From contig NZ_JAUSLW010000092.1 of assembly GCF_030645195.1 (NCBI RefSeq), forward strand, positions 1 to 39,085: a stretch of DNA of 39,085 nt, in the 5' to 3' direction. This DNA is from Phenylobacterium sp. Its GTDB lineage: Bacteria > Pseudomonadota > Alphaproteobacteria > Caulobacterales > Caulobacteraceae. Shown piece after piece: positions 1 to 8,536 of the stretch. Below the pieces are notes generated by a model. It did no database searches and was not told where the DNA came from. It saw only the letters and a list, made by a program, of their open reading frames with translations. The first letter of the stretch is position 1; every line of letters begins with the position of its first letter. A program made the position numbers and the translations under genes.

Positions 1-36
1 CAAGAGCCCGTGCAGAACGCTATTATGGTGGCGCAT
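1..36 (-). CDS. IS4-family (DUF4372) transposase, N-terminal fragment, continues off the left edge
   Basis: Read leftward from an ATG at 36, the only 12 codons in the window give MRHHNSVLHGLL. From memory this matches the conserved start of IS4-type transposases carrying the N-terminal DUF4372 domain, which usually begin M-x-H-H-N-S-V-F-x-x-L-L-K. An AAGGA ribosome binding site lies 8 bases upstream of the ATG. The gene runs off the window, so completeness and the DDE residues cannot be judged. The right end of the element must lie between about 40 and 275. An imperfect inverted repeat (108-115 with 126-133) and a half-palindrome starting at 141 are the only landmarks. The call rests on very few residues; the alternative is chance similarity. 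Confidence 0.62.
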   Translation of the reverse strand, partial: MRHHNSVLHGLL

Positions 37-140
37 GGCGTTGGTCCTTTCTCGTGTCCAAATCACCGGCAAGTGTTTGAAAACGAGTAGAATCAACGCC
101 GTGCAACCTGTCCAGACAAACGGAACCGGACAGCCGTGGG

Positions 141-159
141 ACAAGCCCGAGGATGACGG
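141..159. repeat. Half of a GTCATCC-type palindromic repeat
   Basis: The bases ACAAGCCCGAGGATGACGG match the right half of the complete palindrome at 17687-17731, with the pattern ACAAG-x-CC-x-AGGATGACGG. The expected left arm (CCGTCATCCTCGGGC) is absent to the left. The remaining 1-275 sequence shows no gene other than the transposase start. The missing arm could reflect decay or displacement by the neighbouring insertion sequence. Confidence 0.6.
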
Positions 160-275
160 TGGAGGGGTGGGAGGATCTTAGCCTCCGGCCCGCGTCTGGC
201 GACGCGTGCGTTCGTTGCGGCGATCGACAAATCGTTGTCGATCGCATGCGGCTCGCGAGCGCGAGCCGCCGCGCC

Positions 276-1247
276 TCACCCGCCAAGCTTCCACCCGGCG
301 GCCTTGACGAAGGCCTCGTAGAAGGCCGGTTCGTAGGCGGCTTCGGGGTCCTTGCGGACCCATTCGTCCAGCAGGTGGGCGTCGTCGCCCACCAGGATGC
401 GCCAGCGCTCGGCCTTCACTCCGTCGAGAATCACCGTGGCGGCGGCGGCGGCGGTCATGGGGGCGTCCTCCAGGAAGCGGCGGGCGGCCTCGGCCATCAT
501 GGCCTGGATGGCGGCGTCGGGGACCTGGGCGGCGTCCACCCCGGCGGCGACCATGCGGGCGCGGGCCACCTCGATCTCCTCGGGGTTCAGGGCGTCGGCC
601 TCGGTCCCGACCTGGACCTTGCGGGAATTGGCGACGATGGAGGTGCCGATGTGGCCGGGCATGACCACGCTGGCCTTCACGTGGGGGGCGGTGAGCCGCA
701 GGTCGGTGATCAGGGCCTCGGTGAAGCCCTTCACCGCGAACTTGGCCGCCGCATAGGAGGTGTGGGAGGTGTTGGGGCCGATGCTGGCCCAGAAGCCGTT
801 GACGCTGGAGGTGTTGACGATGTGGGCCTCGGGCGCGGCGATCAGCATCTCCAGGAAGGTGCGCACCCCCAGATAGACCCCGCCCCAGCAGACATTGAAG
901 GTCCGCTCCCAGGCCGCGCGGCTGTCGGTGACCATGCTGCCGCCGCCGCCGATGCCGGCGTTGTTGAATAAGAGGTGGATGTGATCGGTCTGGTGCTGGT
1001 CCTCGATCTCCTGGCGGAACCGCTGGAGCTGGGCCTCGTCGGAGACGTCGGCCAGGTGGGCGGTGATCCGCACGCCCTGCGGGATGCGGTCGGCCGTCGC
1101 CAGCGCGATGGTCTCCTTCATGTTGGCCGCCGAGACGTCGCACATGGCGACATGGCAGCCCTGGGCCACCAGCTGGCGGGCCAGTTCGCGGCCCATGCCG
1201 GTGCCGCCGCCGGTGATGACGGCGATCTTGCCGGTGAAGTCCTGCAT
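276..1247 (-). CDS. SDR family NAD(P)-dependent oxidoreductase
   Basis: This is a short-chain dehydrogenase/reductase of 323 aa, somewhat longer than the 250-aa classical form. The Rossmann cofactor motif TGGGTGMG lies at about residues 12-19, NNAG follows near residue 95, and the catalytic Tyr and Lys are in TSYAAAKFAVKG. The C-terminal 100 residues carry an extension seen in SDRs that act on lipid or aromatic alcohols. Substrate cannot be read from the sequence. The ATG at 1247 has a good purine-rich ribosome binding site (GAGGGAG, 6 bases upstream). It is the first gene inside the IS/repeat junction and is transcribed toward it, divergent from the 130-aa gene, with 165 bases between them. 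Confidence 0.93.
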   Translation of the reverse strand: MQDFTGKIAVITGGGTGMGRELARQLVAQGCHVAMCDVSAANMKETIALATADRIPQGVRITAHLADVSDEAQLQRFRQEIEDQHQTDHIHLLFNNAGIGGGGSMVTDSRAAWERTFNVCWGGVYLGVRTFLEMLIAAPEAHIVNTSSVNGFWASIGPNTSHTSYAAAKFAVKGFTEALITDLRLTAPHVKASVVMPGHIGTSIVANSRKVQVGTEADALNPEEIEVARARMVAAGVDAAQVPDAAIQAMMAEAARRFLEDAPMTAAAAATVILDGVKAERWRILVGDDAHLLDEWVRKDPEAAYEPAFYEAFVKAAGWKLGG

Positions 1248-1412
1248 CGCGCTCTCCCTCTGGCGCTGTCAGCGCGCCTTTGGCGGGAGCTTGAACCGCG
1301 GCGGGCGCGGGCGGAAGCGTGACCTGGCGTCAGCGGCGCGTGCTTAACCGCTATTCACCGCGTTTTTTGGCCGGGAATTCATGCGGGGACGGCAGGTTCA
1401 GCCCGAACAGGA

Positions 1413-1805
1413 ATGGACGCCATCCCTTTGGATCAGGTCAGCAAAATCGCCAATGCGGGCGGGATCTCCGCCAAGGTGATCCTCGACGCCTTCGACCGCT
1501 GGCTCAGCCATCGGGTCGCCGAGGCGCGCGGGGCCGGCATGGACCTGGCCTTCCACGACCGCGAGTTCGACATCGCCCCGGGCCGCGACCCGGCCCTGGT
1601 GGGCTGGAGCCACCTGCTGCTGGCGCCGGGCGCCCAGCCGCCGGCGGGCCAGGACTGGACCATCTATCGCCTGCAGGACCAGGGCCTGACCCACAGCGCC
1701 GGCGTGGGCGTGCTGAACCAGGACGCCCTGCGCACGGCCCTGGAGGCCCTGGGCTACGGCGCCTATCTGGGCAGCCCGCCAGCCAGCGCCGCCTCGGGCG
1801 CCTGA
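1413..1805 (+). CDS. Hypothetical protein, 130 aa
   Basis: I do not recognise this family. The protein is soluble, with no signal peptide or membrane segment. It has a predicted helical N-terminal part (SKIANAGGISAKVILDAFDRW) and a central stretch around GWSHLLLAPG. The C-terminus has a short Pro/Ala/Ser tail. An AGGA sequence lies immediately before the ATG, an unusually short spacing, so the start is uncertain. Codon use looks like its neighbours: GC-rich third positions and a good amino-acid composition, which supports a real gene. It precedes the M61 peptidase gene on the same strand and may be co-transcribed with it. An alternative reading of the strand as non-coding is less likely. Confidence 0.6.
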   Translation: MDAIPLDQVSKIANAGGISAKVILDAFDRWLSHRVAEARGAGMDLAFHDREFDIAPGRDPALVGWSHLLLAPGAQPPAGQDWTIYRLQDQGLTHSAGVGVLNQDALRTALEALGYGAYLGSPPASAASGA

Positions 1806-1880
1806 CGACGCGATTTGCCGTGGGCGCGCGGGGGCATCAGGATGGGGCAAAGCCCTCCTGATTCAGAAAGTCCGCCGCCC

Positions 1881-3803
1881 TTGAAACGCGCGCTCTTCGC
1901 CACCGCCGCCCTGGCTCTCGCCAGCACCGGCGCGCTCGCCCAGTCCGCCGGCCCGCAGCCGGTTCCCCTGCCTGCCCCCATCCCCGCGCCGCAGGACAAG
2001 CCCTATCCGGGCCTGGTCACCCTGTCGGTGGACGCCACCGATCTGGACCGGCGGATCTTCCGGGTGAAGGAGACCATCCCTGTGGCCCAGCCGGGGCCCA
2101 TGACCCTGCTCTATCCGAGCTGGATCCCCGGCAACCACGCCCCGCGCGGCCCCATCGACAAGCTGGCGGGGCTGGTGATCACCGGCAACGACAAGCCGCT
2201 CGAATGGACCCGCGATCCCGTCGACGTCTCGGCCTTCCACATCGACGTGCCGGCCGACGTGAAGTTCCTGGAGCTGAACTTCCAGTACGTCTCCCCCACC
2301 GATCCCGACCAGGGCCGGGTTGTGGTCACCCCCGAGATGATGAACGTCCAGTGGTTCGCGCTCGCCCTCTATCCGGCCGGCCACTTCACGCGCCAGATCC
2401 AGATCGAGCCGGCCATCCGCCTGCCGTCGGGCTGGGACTTCGCCACGGCCCTGGAGACGGCGGCGCCCGGCGAGGTCACGCGATTCAAGCCGGTCAGCTT
2501 CGAGACCCTGATGGATTCCCCCATGTTCGCGGGGCGTTACGTCAAGAAGCTCGACCTCGATCCCGGCGGTCGCTCGCGGGTGACCCTGAACGTGGTGGCC
2601 GACGATCCGAGCCTGCTGGAGATCAAACCGGCCCAGCTGGCGGCGCACCGGGCCATGGTGGCCCAGGCCGACAGGCTCTATGGCGCGCGCCACTACGACC
2701 ACTATGACTTCCTGTTCGCCCTGTCCGACCGCATGGGCGGCATCGGGGTGGAGCATCAGCGCTCCAGCGAGAACGGCACGGCGCCGCGCTATTTCCTCGA
2801 CTGGGACAAGCTGCCGGTGACCCGCGACCTGCTGCCCCACGAATACACCCACAGCTGGAACGGCAAGTACCGCCGCCCCGCCGACCTGTGGACCGCCAAC
2901 TTCAACACCCCCATGCGCAACAGCCTGCTCTGGGTCTATGAGGGCCAGACCCAGTACTGGGGCCATGTCCTGGCCGCGCGCGCAGGATTGCTCTCCAAGC
3001 AGGAGGCGCTGGACGCCCTGGCGGCGACGGCGGCGACCTATGACAACCGGGTGGGCCGGGCCTGGCGGGCCATGGAGGACACCACCAACGACCCGATCGT
3101 CGGCGCCCGCCGGCCCCAGGCCTGGACCAGCTGGCAGCGCAGCGAGGACTATTACTCCGAGGGCCAGCTGATCTGGCTGGACGCCGACACCCTGATCCGC
3201 GAGCAGACCAAGGGGAAGAAGTCCCTGGACGACTTCGCCAAGGCCTTCTTCGGGGTCAATGACGGCGACTGGGGCCAGCTCACCTACGACTTCGACGAGG
3301 TGGTGAAGACGCTCAACGCCGTCCATCCCCATGACTGGGCGGGGTTCCTGAAGACCCGGCTGGAGGGCCACGGCCCCGGTGCGCCCCTGGATGGGGTGAC
3401 CCGCGGCGGCTACCGCCTGGTCTATGGCGAGACCCCCACCGACTACGCCAAGAGCAACGAGACCCGGCGCAAGATCACCGACTTCACCTATTCGCTGGGC
3501 CTGACGCTGGGCAAGGACGGCGACCTGACGGCGGTGCAGTGGGAGGGGCCGGCCTTCAAGGCAGGCCTGGCCGACGGCATGAAGCTGATCGCGGTGGACG
3601 GCCTGGCCTATGACCCCGACCGGCTGAAGGACGCGGTCACCGCCGCCAAGGGGGGCAAGGCGCCCATCGAGCTGCTGGTGAAGTCCGGCGAGCGCTATCG
3701 CACCGTGAAGATCGATTATCACGGCGGCCTGCGCTACCCGCGCTTCGAGCGGGTGGCCGGAACCCCGGCCCGGCTGGACGACATCCTGGCGCCGCGGAAA
3801 TAG
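1881..3803 (+). CDS. Secreted M61-family metallopeptidase (glycyl aminopeptidase type) with PDZ domain
   Basis: The zinc site is clear: HEYTH at residues 320-324 in the sequence LLPHEYTHSWNGKYRRP, and the third ligand Glu354 in WVYEGQTQYWG. This is the M61 (glycyl aminopeptidase-like) arrangement, with an N-terminal beta domain, a thermolysin-like catalytic domain, and a PDZ domain near the C-terminus around GPAFKAGLADGMKLIAVDG. A TTG at 1881 gives a textbook signal peptide (K-R, then ALFATAALALASTGALA, then QS), so export to the periplasm is expected. In-frame alternatives are ATG 1842 and TTG 1815, which would add an unlikely Pro/Ser-rich leader. M61 enzymes remove small N-terminal residues such as Gly or Ala from peptides. 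The gene is followed after 2 bases by a GNAT gene, so the two are probably one transcript. Confidence 0.92.
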   Translation: MKRALFATAALALASTGALAQSAGPQPVPLPAPIPAPQDKPYPGLVTLSVDATDLDRRIFRVKETIPVAQPGPMTLLYPSWIPGNHAPRGPIDKLAGLVITGNDKPLEWTRDPVDVSAFHIDVPADVKFLELNFQYVSPTDPDQGRVVVTPEMMNVQWFALALYPAGHFTRQIQIEPAIRLPSGWDFATALETAAPGEVTRFKPVSFETLMDSPMFAGRYVKKLDLDPGGRSRVTLNVVADDPSLLEIKPAQLAAHRAMVAQADRLYGARHYDHYDFLFALSDRMGGIGVEHQRSSENGTAPRYFLDWDKLPVTRDLLPHEYTHSWNGKYRRPADLWTANFNTPMRNSLLWVYEGQTQYWGHVLAARAGLLSKQEALDALAATAATYDNRVGRAWRAMEDTTNDPIVGARRPQAWTSWQRSEDYYSEGQLIWLDADTLIREQTKGKKSLDDFAKAFFGVNDGDWGQLTYDFDEVVKTLNAVHPHDWAGFLKTRLEGHGPGAPLDGVTRGGYRLVYGETPTDYAKSNETRRKITDFTYSLGLTLGKDGDLTAVQWEGPAFKAGLADGMKLIAVDGLAYDPDRLKDAVTAAKGGKAPIELLVKSGERYRTVKIDYHGGLRYPRFERVAGTPARLDDILAPRK

Positions 3804-3805
3804 CG

Positions 3806-4537
3806 GTGGCGCTCGCCCTGCTGGAGACCAATCTCGCGACGGCGTTCGTGACCTCGGAAACCGGGCGGATCGTGTCGGAGAACGAGCCTGGCCTGCCGCC
3901 CGGACCGCGCCTCTATCTGGCGGGCTGCCGGGACGGGACGCGGGTCCGTCTGCGCCACGACGTGGACGACGAGACCGCGCGGATCATCGAGGCCCTGGTG
4001 GCGCGCCAGGCTCCCTGGGTCGATCCGGCGACGGACCCCGCCTGCCTGGCGGACCTGCTGGCCCTGCTGGCCCTGCTGGCGCCGGTCGAGAGCGTCAGCC
4101 GGTCGATCCTCTACCGTATGCCCCACGGCCTGACCCAGCGGGCCGGAGCGACGATCCTGCGCGGAGACACCGCCGAAGGCCGGGCCTGGCTGGCGCGGCT
4201 GTCGGAAAGCAGCATGCCGCAGCACCTGCTGGATGCGGGCTTCCTGGGCGCCGGGGACTTCTGGGACCCCTGGTGCATGGCGCTGGAGGGGGAGACCATC
4301 GCGGCCATGGCCTTCGCCGCCCGGAACGGGCCACGAGGGGCGGAGGTGGGAGTCTATACGTTTCCGGGCTTCCGGGGCCGGGGGCTGGCGGCGGCGGTGA
4401 CGGCGGCCTGGTCGGGGCTGGCCGAGCTGGCGGATCGGCCGCTGTTCTACAGCACGCTCACGACCAACACCTCGTCCCAGAAGGTGGCGGCGCGGCTGGG
4501 CCTGCCAGTCTTCGGGGCCGGGATAAGGGTGAGCTGA
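3806..4537 (+). CDS. GNAT family N-acetyltransferase
   Basis: The C-terminal half carries the acetyl-CoA binding signature: a beta strand (GAEVGVYTFP) followed by the pyrophosphate loop FRGRGLAAAVTAAW, then a terminal region with TLTTNTSSQKVAARLG typical of GNAT motif B. The N-terminal 100 residues are not recognisable and may be a degenerate GNAT half or a substrate domain. The start is the GTG two bases after the peptidase stop; no strong ribosome binding site is needed if translation is coupled. Substrate is unknown. A 9-base tandem repeat at 4055-4080 encodes LLALLALLA within it. The gene ends 7 bases from the convergent metallophosphatase stop. Confidence 0.85.
   Translation: MALALLETNLATAFVTSETGRIVSENEPGLPPGPRLYLAGCRDGTRVRLRHDVDDETARIIEALVARQAPWVDPATDPACLADLLALLALLAPVESVSRSILYRMPHGLTQRAGATILRGDTAEGRAWLARLSESSMPQHLLDAGFLGAGDFWDPWCMALEGETIAAMAFAARNGPRGAEVGVYTFPGFRGRGLAAAVTAAWSGLAELADRPLFYSTLTTNTSSQKVAARLGLPVFGAGIRVS
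4055..4080 (+). repeat. 9-base tandem repeat, nearly 3 copies, in frame
   Basis: CTGCTGGCC is repeated 2.9 times and encodes Leu-Leu-Ala units within the acetyltransferase. Because the unit is a multiple of three, copy-number changes would alter length without a frameshift. Confidence 0.85.
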
Positions 4538-4544
4538 GGGGCGG

Positions 4545-6122
4545 TCAGACGCTGAACCGCACGAACAGCGGATGACCGGCGCGGGGGGCGGTGTTGGGCG
4601 CCGCCCAGTCCTTGCCGCCGACGCGGGCGACGAAGGGGGCGCCCGACGCCAGGTTGGGCGCCACCCCGGTGGGACAGGCGAAGCGGAGCTCCACGGGCGG
4701 GCCGCCGGCGCGGTCATAGGCGACCACCCCCTCCGAGCCGCGGGCGCCGGCGTTGTCCTGGATCCAGAAGCGGGTGACGTGGCCCCTGGGGATGACGGCG
4801 GGCGGCGCCACCACATAGCGGCCGCGGACCTCGACCGTGGCGCGGCGCACCAGGTCGGCGGCCCCCTGGGTGTTGTCGACGGTGACATAGGTCGAATAGT
4901 CCAGGGTCGGGCCGTAGACGATGCTGTCCTGGGGCGCGGCGTGGTCCTCGATGACATAGGCGCCCGAGGCCTGGGCCGTCACCTGCCGCAGGCGGGCGGT
5001 CAGGCTCACGGTATCCACCTCGATGAAGGTCGGGTGCTTGGTCCCGATGTCGGCGCGGCTGGGACAGTCGAAGCCGGTGTTCACATAGTTGATGAAGCCG
5101 TCCTTCAGCCCCGAGCGGGGTTCGTGGGTGTGGCCGAACACCACCAGGTCGGCGCCGGTCTGCAGGGCCAGGCGCTGGGCGAACCAGGGCAGGTAGTGGC
5201 CGTCGATGTCGGCGGCGGCGGCCTTGGCCGCGGAGATGTCGCCCCCCACCGCACCCGCCCAGCGGGCCCACAGGCCCTGATAGACGCGCTTCACCTCGCC
5301 GAGATTAGTGGTGCGGCCGTCCGGCAGCAGGATCGGTTCGGCCAGGGTGATGCCGGTGACCTTCACCGCGTAGTTCACCGCCGACTCGATCAGCGAGCCG
5401 TTGATGGAGCCGGCCAGCTTGGAGAGCTCGATGCCGTTGGGAGCGCCCTGGTCGGGCAAGTCGGCGACACTGCGCCCCGGCGGCAGGTCCCGGTCCAGCA
5501 TGAAGGCCACCGAGCGGGTGACGAAGTGGCCCAGCGGAATGGGCGCCAGCGGCGTGGCCAGGTCCGGCGCGTTGAACATGGTCCAGCGGTGGCCGTGGGA
5601 ACAGGCCAGGCGGCGGTCGGGGGCGAGCGGAAAATAGACCTCCTCGTCGCGCAGCTGGATACGCCAGCCTTCGCGGCTGGCCACGATGTCCAGATCGCGC
5701 TGGGTGATCCCCATGTCGTGGTTGCCCGGCACATAGGTCACCCGGCCCTTCAGGGCCGACAGCGCCTGGGCGAGCTTGCCGCCCGGGCCGAAGATGGCCG
5801 GATTGGCCTGGGCGATCTCCCGGAAGTCCGGCGGCCGGCGGCGGGGGGCATAGGTCCAAAAGTCGACGAAGTCGCCCAGGATGATCAGCTCGCGAACCTC
5901 GCCCGCCCCGGCGATCACATAGTCCAGCAGGGCGGCGAGATAGGGCTCGTGGAAGTCCTTCTGGTACCAGACGGTGGGCGAATTATCCCCGATGTGGACG
6001 TCGCTGAGGAAGACGATCTTGGTGCGGCCGGGGCCGATTGGCGGCAGGACGGCGCCGGCCTGACCGGCGAGCGCGCTGGCCGCGGCCCCGGCGACGACCG
6101 CGCGGCGGTTGATGCGAGGCAT
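4545..6122 (-). CDS. Exported calcineurin-like metallophosphoesterase (Tat-type signal)
   Basis: All five metallophosphoesterase motifs are present: D41-x-H43 (FLSDVHIGDN), G83-D84-x-x-D87 (ILGDFVDFW), GNHD at 133-136, His in ACSHGHRW at about 176-178, and GHTH at 330-333. These bind the dinuclear metal centre. The N-terminus PRINRRAVVAGAAASALAGQAG resembles a twin-arginine signal peptide followed by a hydrophobic stretch, which suggests a folded, metal-loaded enzyme exported to the periplasm. The 525-aa length exceeds a minimal catalytic domain; the last 130 residues form an extra beta-rich region of unknown role. The ATG at 6122 was chosen because it puts the signal at the N-terminus. Substrate is not predictable. 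The gene is divergent from the kdpD-like gene. Confidence 0.9.
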   Translation of the reverse strand: MPRINRRAVVAGAAASALAGQAGAVLPPIGPGRTKIVFLSDVHIGDNSPTVWYQKDFHEPYLAALLDYVIAGAGEVRELIILGDFVDFWTYAPRRRPPDFREIAQANPAIFGPGGKLAQALSALKGRVTYVPGNHDMGITQRDLDIVASREGWRIQLRDEEVYFPLAPDRRLACSHGHRWTMFNAPDLATPLAPIPLGHFVTRSVAFMLDRDLPPGRSVADLPDQGAPNGIELSKLAGSINGSLIESAVNYAVKVTGITLAEPILLPDGRTTNLGEVKRVYQGLWARWAGAVGGDISAAKAAAADIDGHYLPWFAQRLALQTGADLVVFGHTHEPRSGLKDGFINYVNTGFDCPSRADIGTKHPTFIEVDTVSLTARLRQVTAQASGAYVIEDHAAPQDSIVYGPTLDYSTYVTVDNTQGAADLVRRATVEVRGRYVVAPPAVIPRGHVTRFWIQDNAGARGSEGVVAYDRAGGPPVELRFACPTGVAPNLASGAPFVARVGGKDWAAPNTAPRAGHPLFVRFSV

Positions 6123-6305
6123 GACGTGCCCTTCCCCGTGTCCGAAGGCGATTACACCACGGGCAAGCTTGAGCGTGAACCTGGCGATAAGTGGGGAGGA
6201 ATTCGCCTGTGGCGGGCGCCGAAGCTGGGCCCCTGCCGCCGCAAACGGGTGTTCCCGGCCCACGTCGCCCGGTAGGGTCGCGCAGGTGCAGCGATCGGCG
6301 GCGGG

Positions 6306-7841
6306 ATGGTGACGGACTCGGAAGCAACGGATTCCCGCGCGCACCCGCCGTCGCGGCGCGGGACCGAGGCCCTGGGCTATGCGGCGTCGGCGGGGCTGGT
6401 GGCCGCCGCCAACCTCATCGCCCACCTGGCGGCGAGCCAGATCGCCGGCGCCAATCTGGCCATGCTGTTCCTGGCCAGCGTGCTGCTGAGCGCCTTCTGG
6501 TTCGGACTGGGGCCCGCCCTGATGGCGGCCTGCGCCGCGGCGCTGAGCTACAACTTCTTCTTCCTGGTCCCTCGCCTGACCCTGCGTATCGAGCGGCCCG
6601 CCGACCTGCTGACCTTCGTGCTGTTCTTCGCCGTGGCGGTCTCCACCGGATGGCTGGCGGCCCGGGTGCGCGCCCAGGCCCACAGCGCCGCGCGCCGGGC
6701 CCGGGAGCTCAGCGCCCTGCTGGAGGCCAGCCGGGGCCTGTCGGCCGCCGCCACCCCCGACGAGGCCGCGCGCATCCTGGCCGACCAGGCAGGGCTCGCC
6801 GCCGGCCGCACGGCTATCGTCCTGCTGCCCGAGGCGGGCGCGATGCGGTTGGCCGCCGGCCCCGAGGGCCTGTCGGAGCTCGCGGAGGCGACCCGCGCCG
6901 CCGCCCGCCAGGCCTGGGAGACCGGCGCCGGAAGCGCCGACCAGGCCGGCTGGAGCCTACGCCCCTTGCGGGGGCTGCGCGGCCGGGTTGGGGTGATCGG
7001 CCTGCGCGGCGCCTCGCCCCTCCTCTCCGAGCAGGAAGGCCTGCTCACCGCCCTGCTGCACCAGGGCGCCGTGGCCCTGGAGCGCGCCAACCTGGCCGCC
7101 GCCGCCGCCGAGGTGGACGCCCTGCGCCAGGCCGATCACCTGCGCTCGGCCCTGCTCAACTCCATCAGCCACGATTTCCGCACGCCCCTGGCGACGGTGC
7201 TGGGGGCGTCGACCACCCTGCTGGACTACGAGGCCAGCCTGAAGCCCGGGGTGCGGCGGGACCTGCTGCAGAGCATCGCCGAGGAGGCGCGGCGCCTGAA
7301 CCGCTATGTCGGCGACCTGCTGGACATGAGCCGGCTGGAGGGAGGCGCCCTGACGCCGAGGCGCGAGCTCACCGACGTCCGTGCGGTCCTGGCCTCGGCG
7401 CTCGAGCGGCTGGAGGGGCGGCTGGATGGCCGGCGGATCATGCGCGACTTCGCCCCGCAGCTCTCCCGCGTCAGGGCCGACCCCGTGCTGCTGGAACAGG
7501 CGGTGCTGAACATCATCGAGAACGCCGCCGCCTACAGCCCGCCGGGCGCGCCGATCGAACTGGCCGCCCACGAGGATCTGGGCCATGTCCTGATCTCCAT
7601 CGAGGACCAGGGGCCCGGGATTCCGCCGGAGGGATTGGACAAGGTGTTCGACAGATTCCGCCGCCTGGAGCAGCCGACCGACCGGGGGCGCGGCCTGGGG
7701 CTGGGGCTGTCCATCGCCAAGGGCTTCGTGGAGGCCATGGGGGGGCGGATCGCCGCCACCAGTCCGGTTGCCGTGGGAAGAGGAACTCGCATCCTGATCG
7801 TCCTGCCCAAGCCCCATCCCACGCCGAGGGACCTGCTGTGA
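6306..7841 (+). CDS. KdpD-like sensor histidine kinase lacking the N-terminal KdpD/Usp module
   Basis: This 511-aa protein matches the C-terminal half of KdpD (E. coli KdpD is about 894 aa). It starts with a DUF4118 block of four closely spaced membrane helices (about residues 24-120, with the characteristic LAMLFLASVLLSAFWFGLGP). A GAF-like region follows (about 135-260), then HisKA with phospho-acceptor His289 in LLNSISHDFRTPL, then the HATPase with NIIENAAAYSPPG, DQGPGIPP and GLGLGLSIAKG. The cytoplasmic KdpD and universal-stress domains that sense K+ and ATP in E. coli are absent. The start ATG 6306 sits just before the membrane block, so this looks like a natural short form rather than a mis-start. 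Its stop overlaps the regulator start by 4 bases (GTGA), giving tight coupling. It probably controls potassium or osmotic responses, but no kdpFABC is present in the window. Confidence 0.9.
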   Translation: MVTDSEATDSRAHPPSRRGTEALGYAASAGLVAAANLIAHLAASQIAGANLAMLFLASVLLSAFWFGLGPALMAACAAALSYNFFFLVPRLTLRIERPADLLTFVLFFAVAVSTGWLAARVRAQAHSAARRARELSALLEASRGLSAAATPDEAARILADQAGLAAGRTAIVLLPEAGAMRLAAGPEGLSELAEATRAAARQAWETGAGSADQAGWSLRPLRGLRGRVGVIGLRGASPLLSEQEGLLTALLHQGAVALERANLAAAAAEVDALRQADHLRSALLNSISHDFRTPLATVLGASTTLLDYEASLKPGVRRDLLQSIAEEARRLNRYVGDLLDMSRLEGGALTPRRELTDVRAVLASALERLEGRLDGRRIMRDFAPQLSRVRADPVLLEQAVLNIIENAAAYSPPGAPIELAAHEDLGHVLISIEDQGPGIPPEGLDKVFDRFRRLEQPTDRGRGLGLGLSIAKGFVEAMGGRIAATSPVAVGRGTRILIVLPKPHPTPRDLL

Positions 7842-8536
7842 GCCTGCGCCCGCGCATCCTGGTGATCGACGACGAGCCGCAGATCCACCGGTTCCTGACC
7901 CCGGCCCTGGAGGCGGCGGGGTTCGAACCCATCCGCGCCGACACCGCCGCCGCCGGCCTGCAGGAGATCGCCCGCCGGGCGCCGGACGCGGTGATCCTCG
8001 ACCTCGGCCTGCCGGACATGGACGGCAAGACGGCGCTGACCAAGGCGCGGGCCTTCTATGCCGGGCCGATCCTGATCCTGTCGGCCCGCGACCGGGAGGT
8101 GGAGAAGATCGACGCCCTGGACCTGGGCGCCGACGACTATGTGGAGAAGCCCTTCGGGGTGGGGGAGCTGCTGGCCCGGCTACGGGTGGCCCTGCGGCGG
8201 GGACAGCCGGGGGACGCCGCGCCCCGATCGGTGCGCGCCGGGGCGCTGGAGATCGACCTGGCCATGCACGCGGTGCGCCGGGACGGGGCGGCGGTGCGCC
8301 TTTCGCCCAAGGAGTTCGACCTGCTGGCCCGGCTGGTGGAGGGCGGGGGCAAGGTCATCACCCACCGCCAGCTGCTGACCGCCGTCTGGGGCCCCGCCCA
8401 CGTGGAGGACACCCAATATCTGCGGGTCTTCATCGGCCAGCTGCGGCAGAAGCTGGAGCCCGATCCCGCCCGGCCCCGGCACATCGTCACCGAGCCGGGC
8501 GTGGGGTACCGATTCCTCGCCGGAGACGGCTCTTAG
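7838..8536 (+). CDS. kdpE: KdpE-type OmpR-family response regulator
   Basis: This is a two-domain response regulator of 232 aa starting at GTG 7838, inside the last codons of the kinase gene. The receiver domain has acidic residues D11-D12, phospho-acceptor Asp55 in VILDLGLPDMDG, Ser in LILSARD and Lys in VEKPFG. The winged-helix DNA-binding domain covers about residues 130-228 with LSPKEFDLLARLV and the terminal PGVGYRF motif. KdpE-like features are the overall length and its pairing with a DUF4118 kinase. It is expected to activate transcription when phosphorylated; the obvious nearby candidate is the convergent kup gene, but no KdpE site was identified. The TAG stop lies in the outer arm of a palindromic element. 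Confidence 0.85.
   Translation: MSLRPRILVIDDEPQIHRFLTPALEAAGFEPIRADTAAAGLQEIARRAPDAVILDLGLPDMDGKTALTKARAFYAGPILILSARDREVEKIDALDLGADDYVEKPFGVGELLARLRVALRRGQPGDAAPRSVRAGALEIDLAMHAVRRDGAAVRLSPKEFDLLARLVEGGGKVITHRQLLTAVWGPAHVEDTQYLRVFIGQLRQKLEPDPARPRHIVTEPGVGYRFLAGDGS

Noticed and set aside
23..286. An 87-codon frame containing VILGLVPR
   Set aside because: The phrase is produced by the palindromic repeat, as also in a frame across 17687-17731. It is repeat-derived and unlikely to be a protein.
1340..1360. TTAACC-containing sequence as a CtrA site
   Set aside because: The second half-site does not match TTAA at the 7-base spacing.
1863..3722. A 619-codon open frame antisense to the M61 peptidase
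   Set aside because: Low-complexity Gly/Arg/His composition and no motifs; it is a shadow of the peptidase gene.
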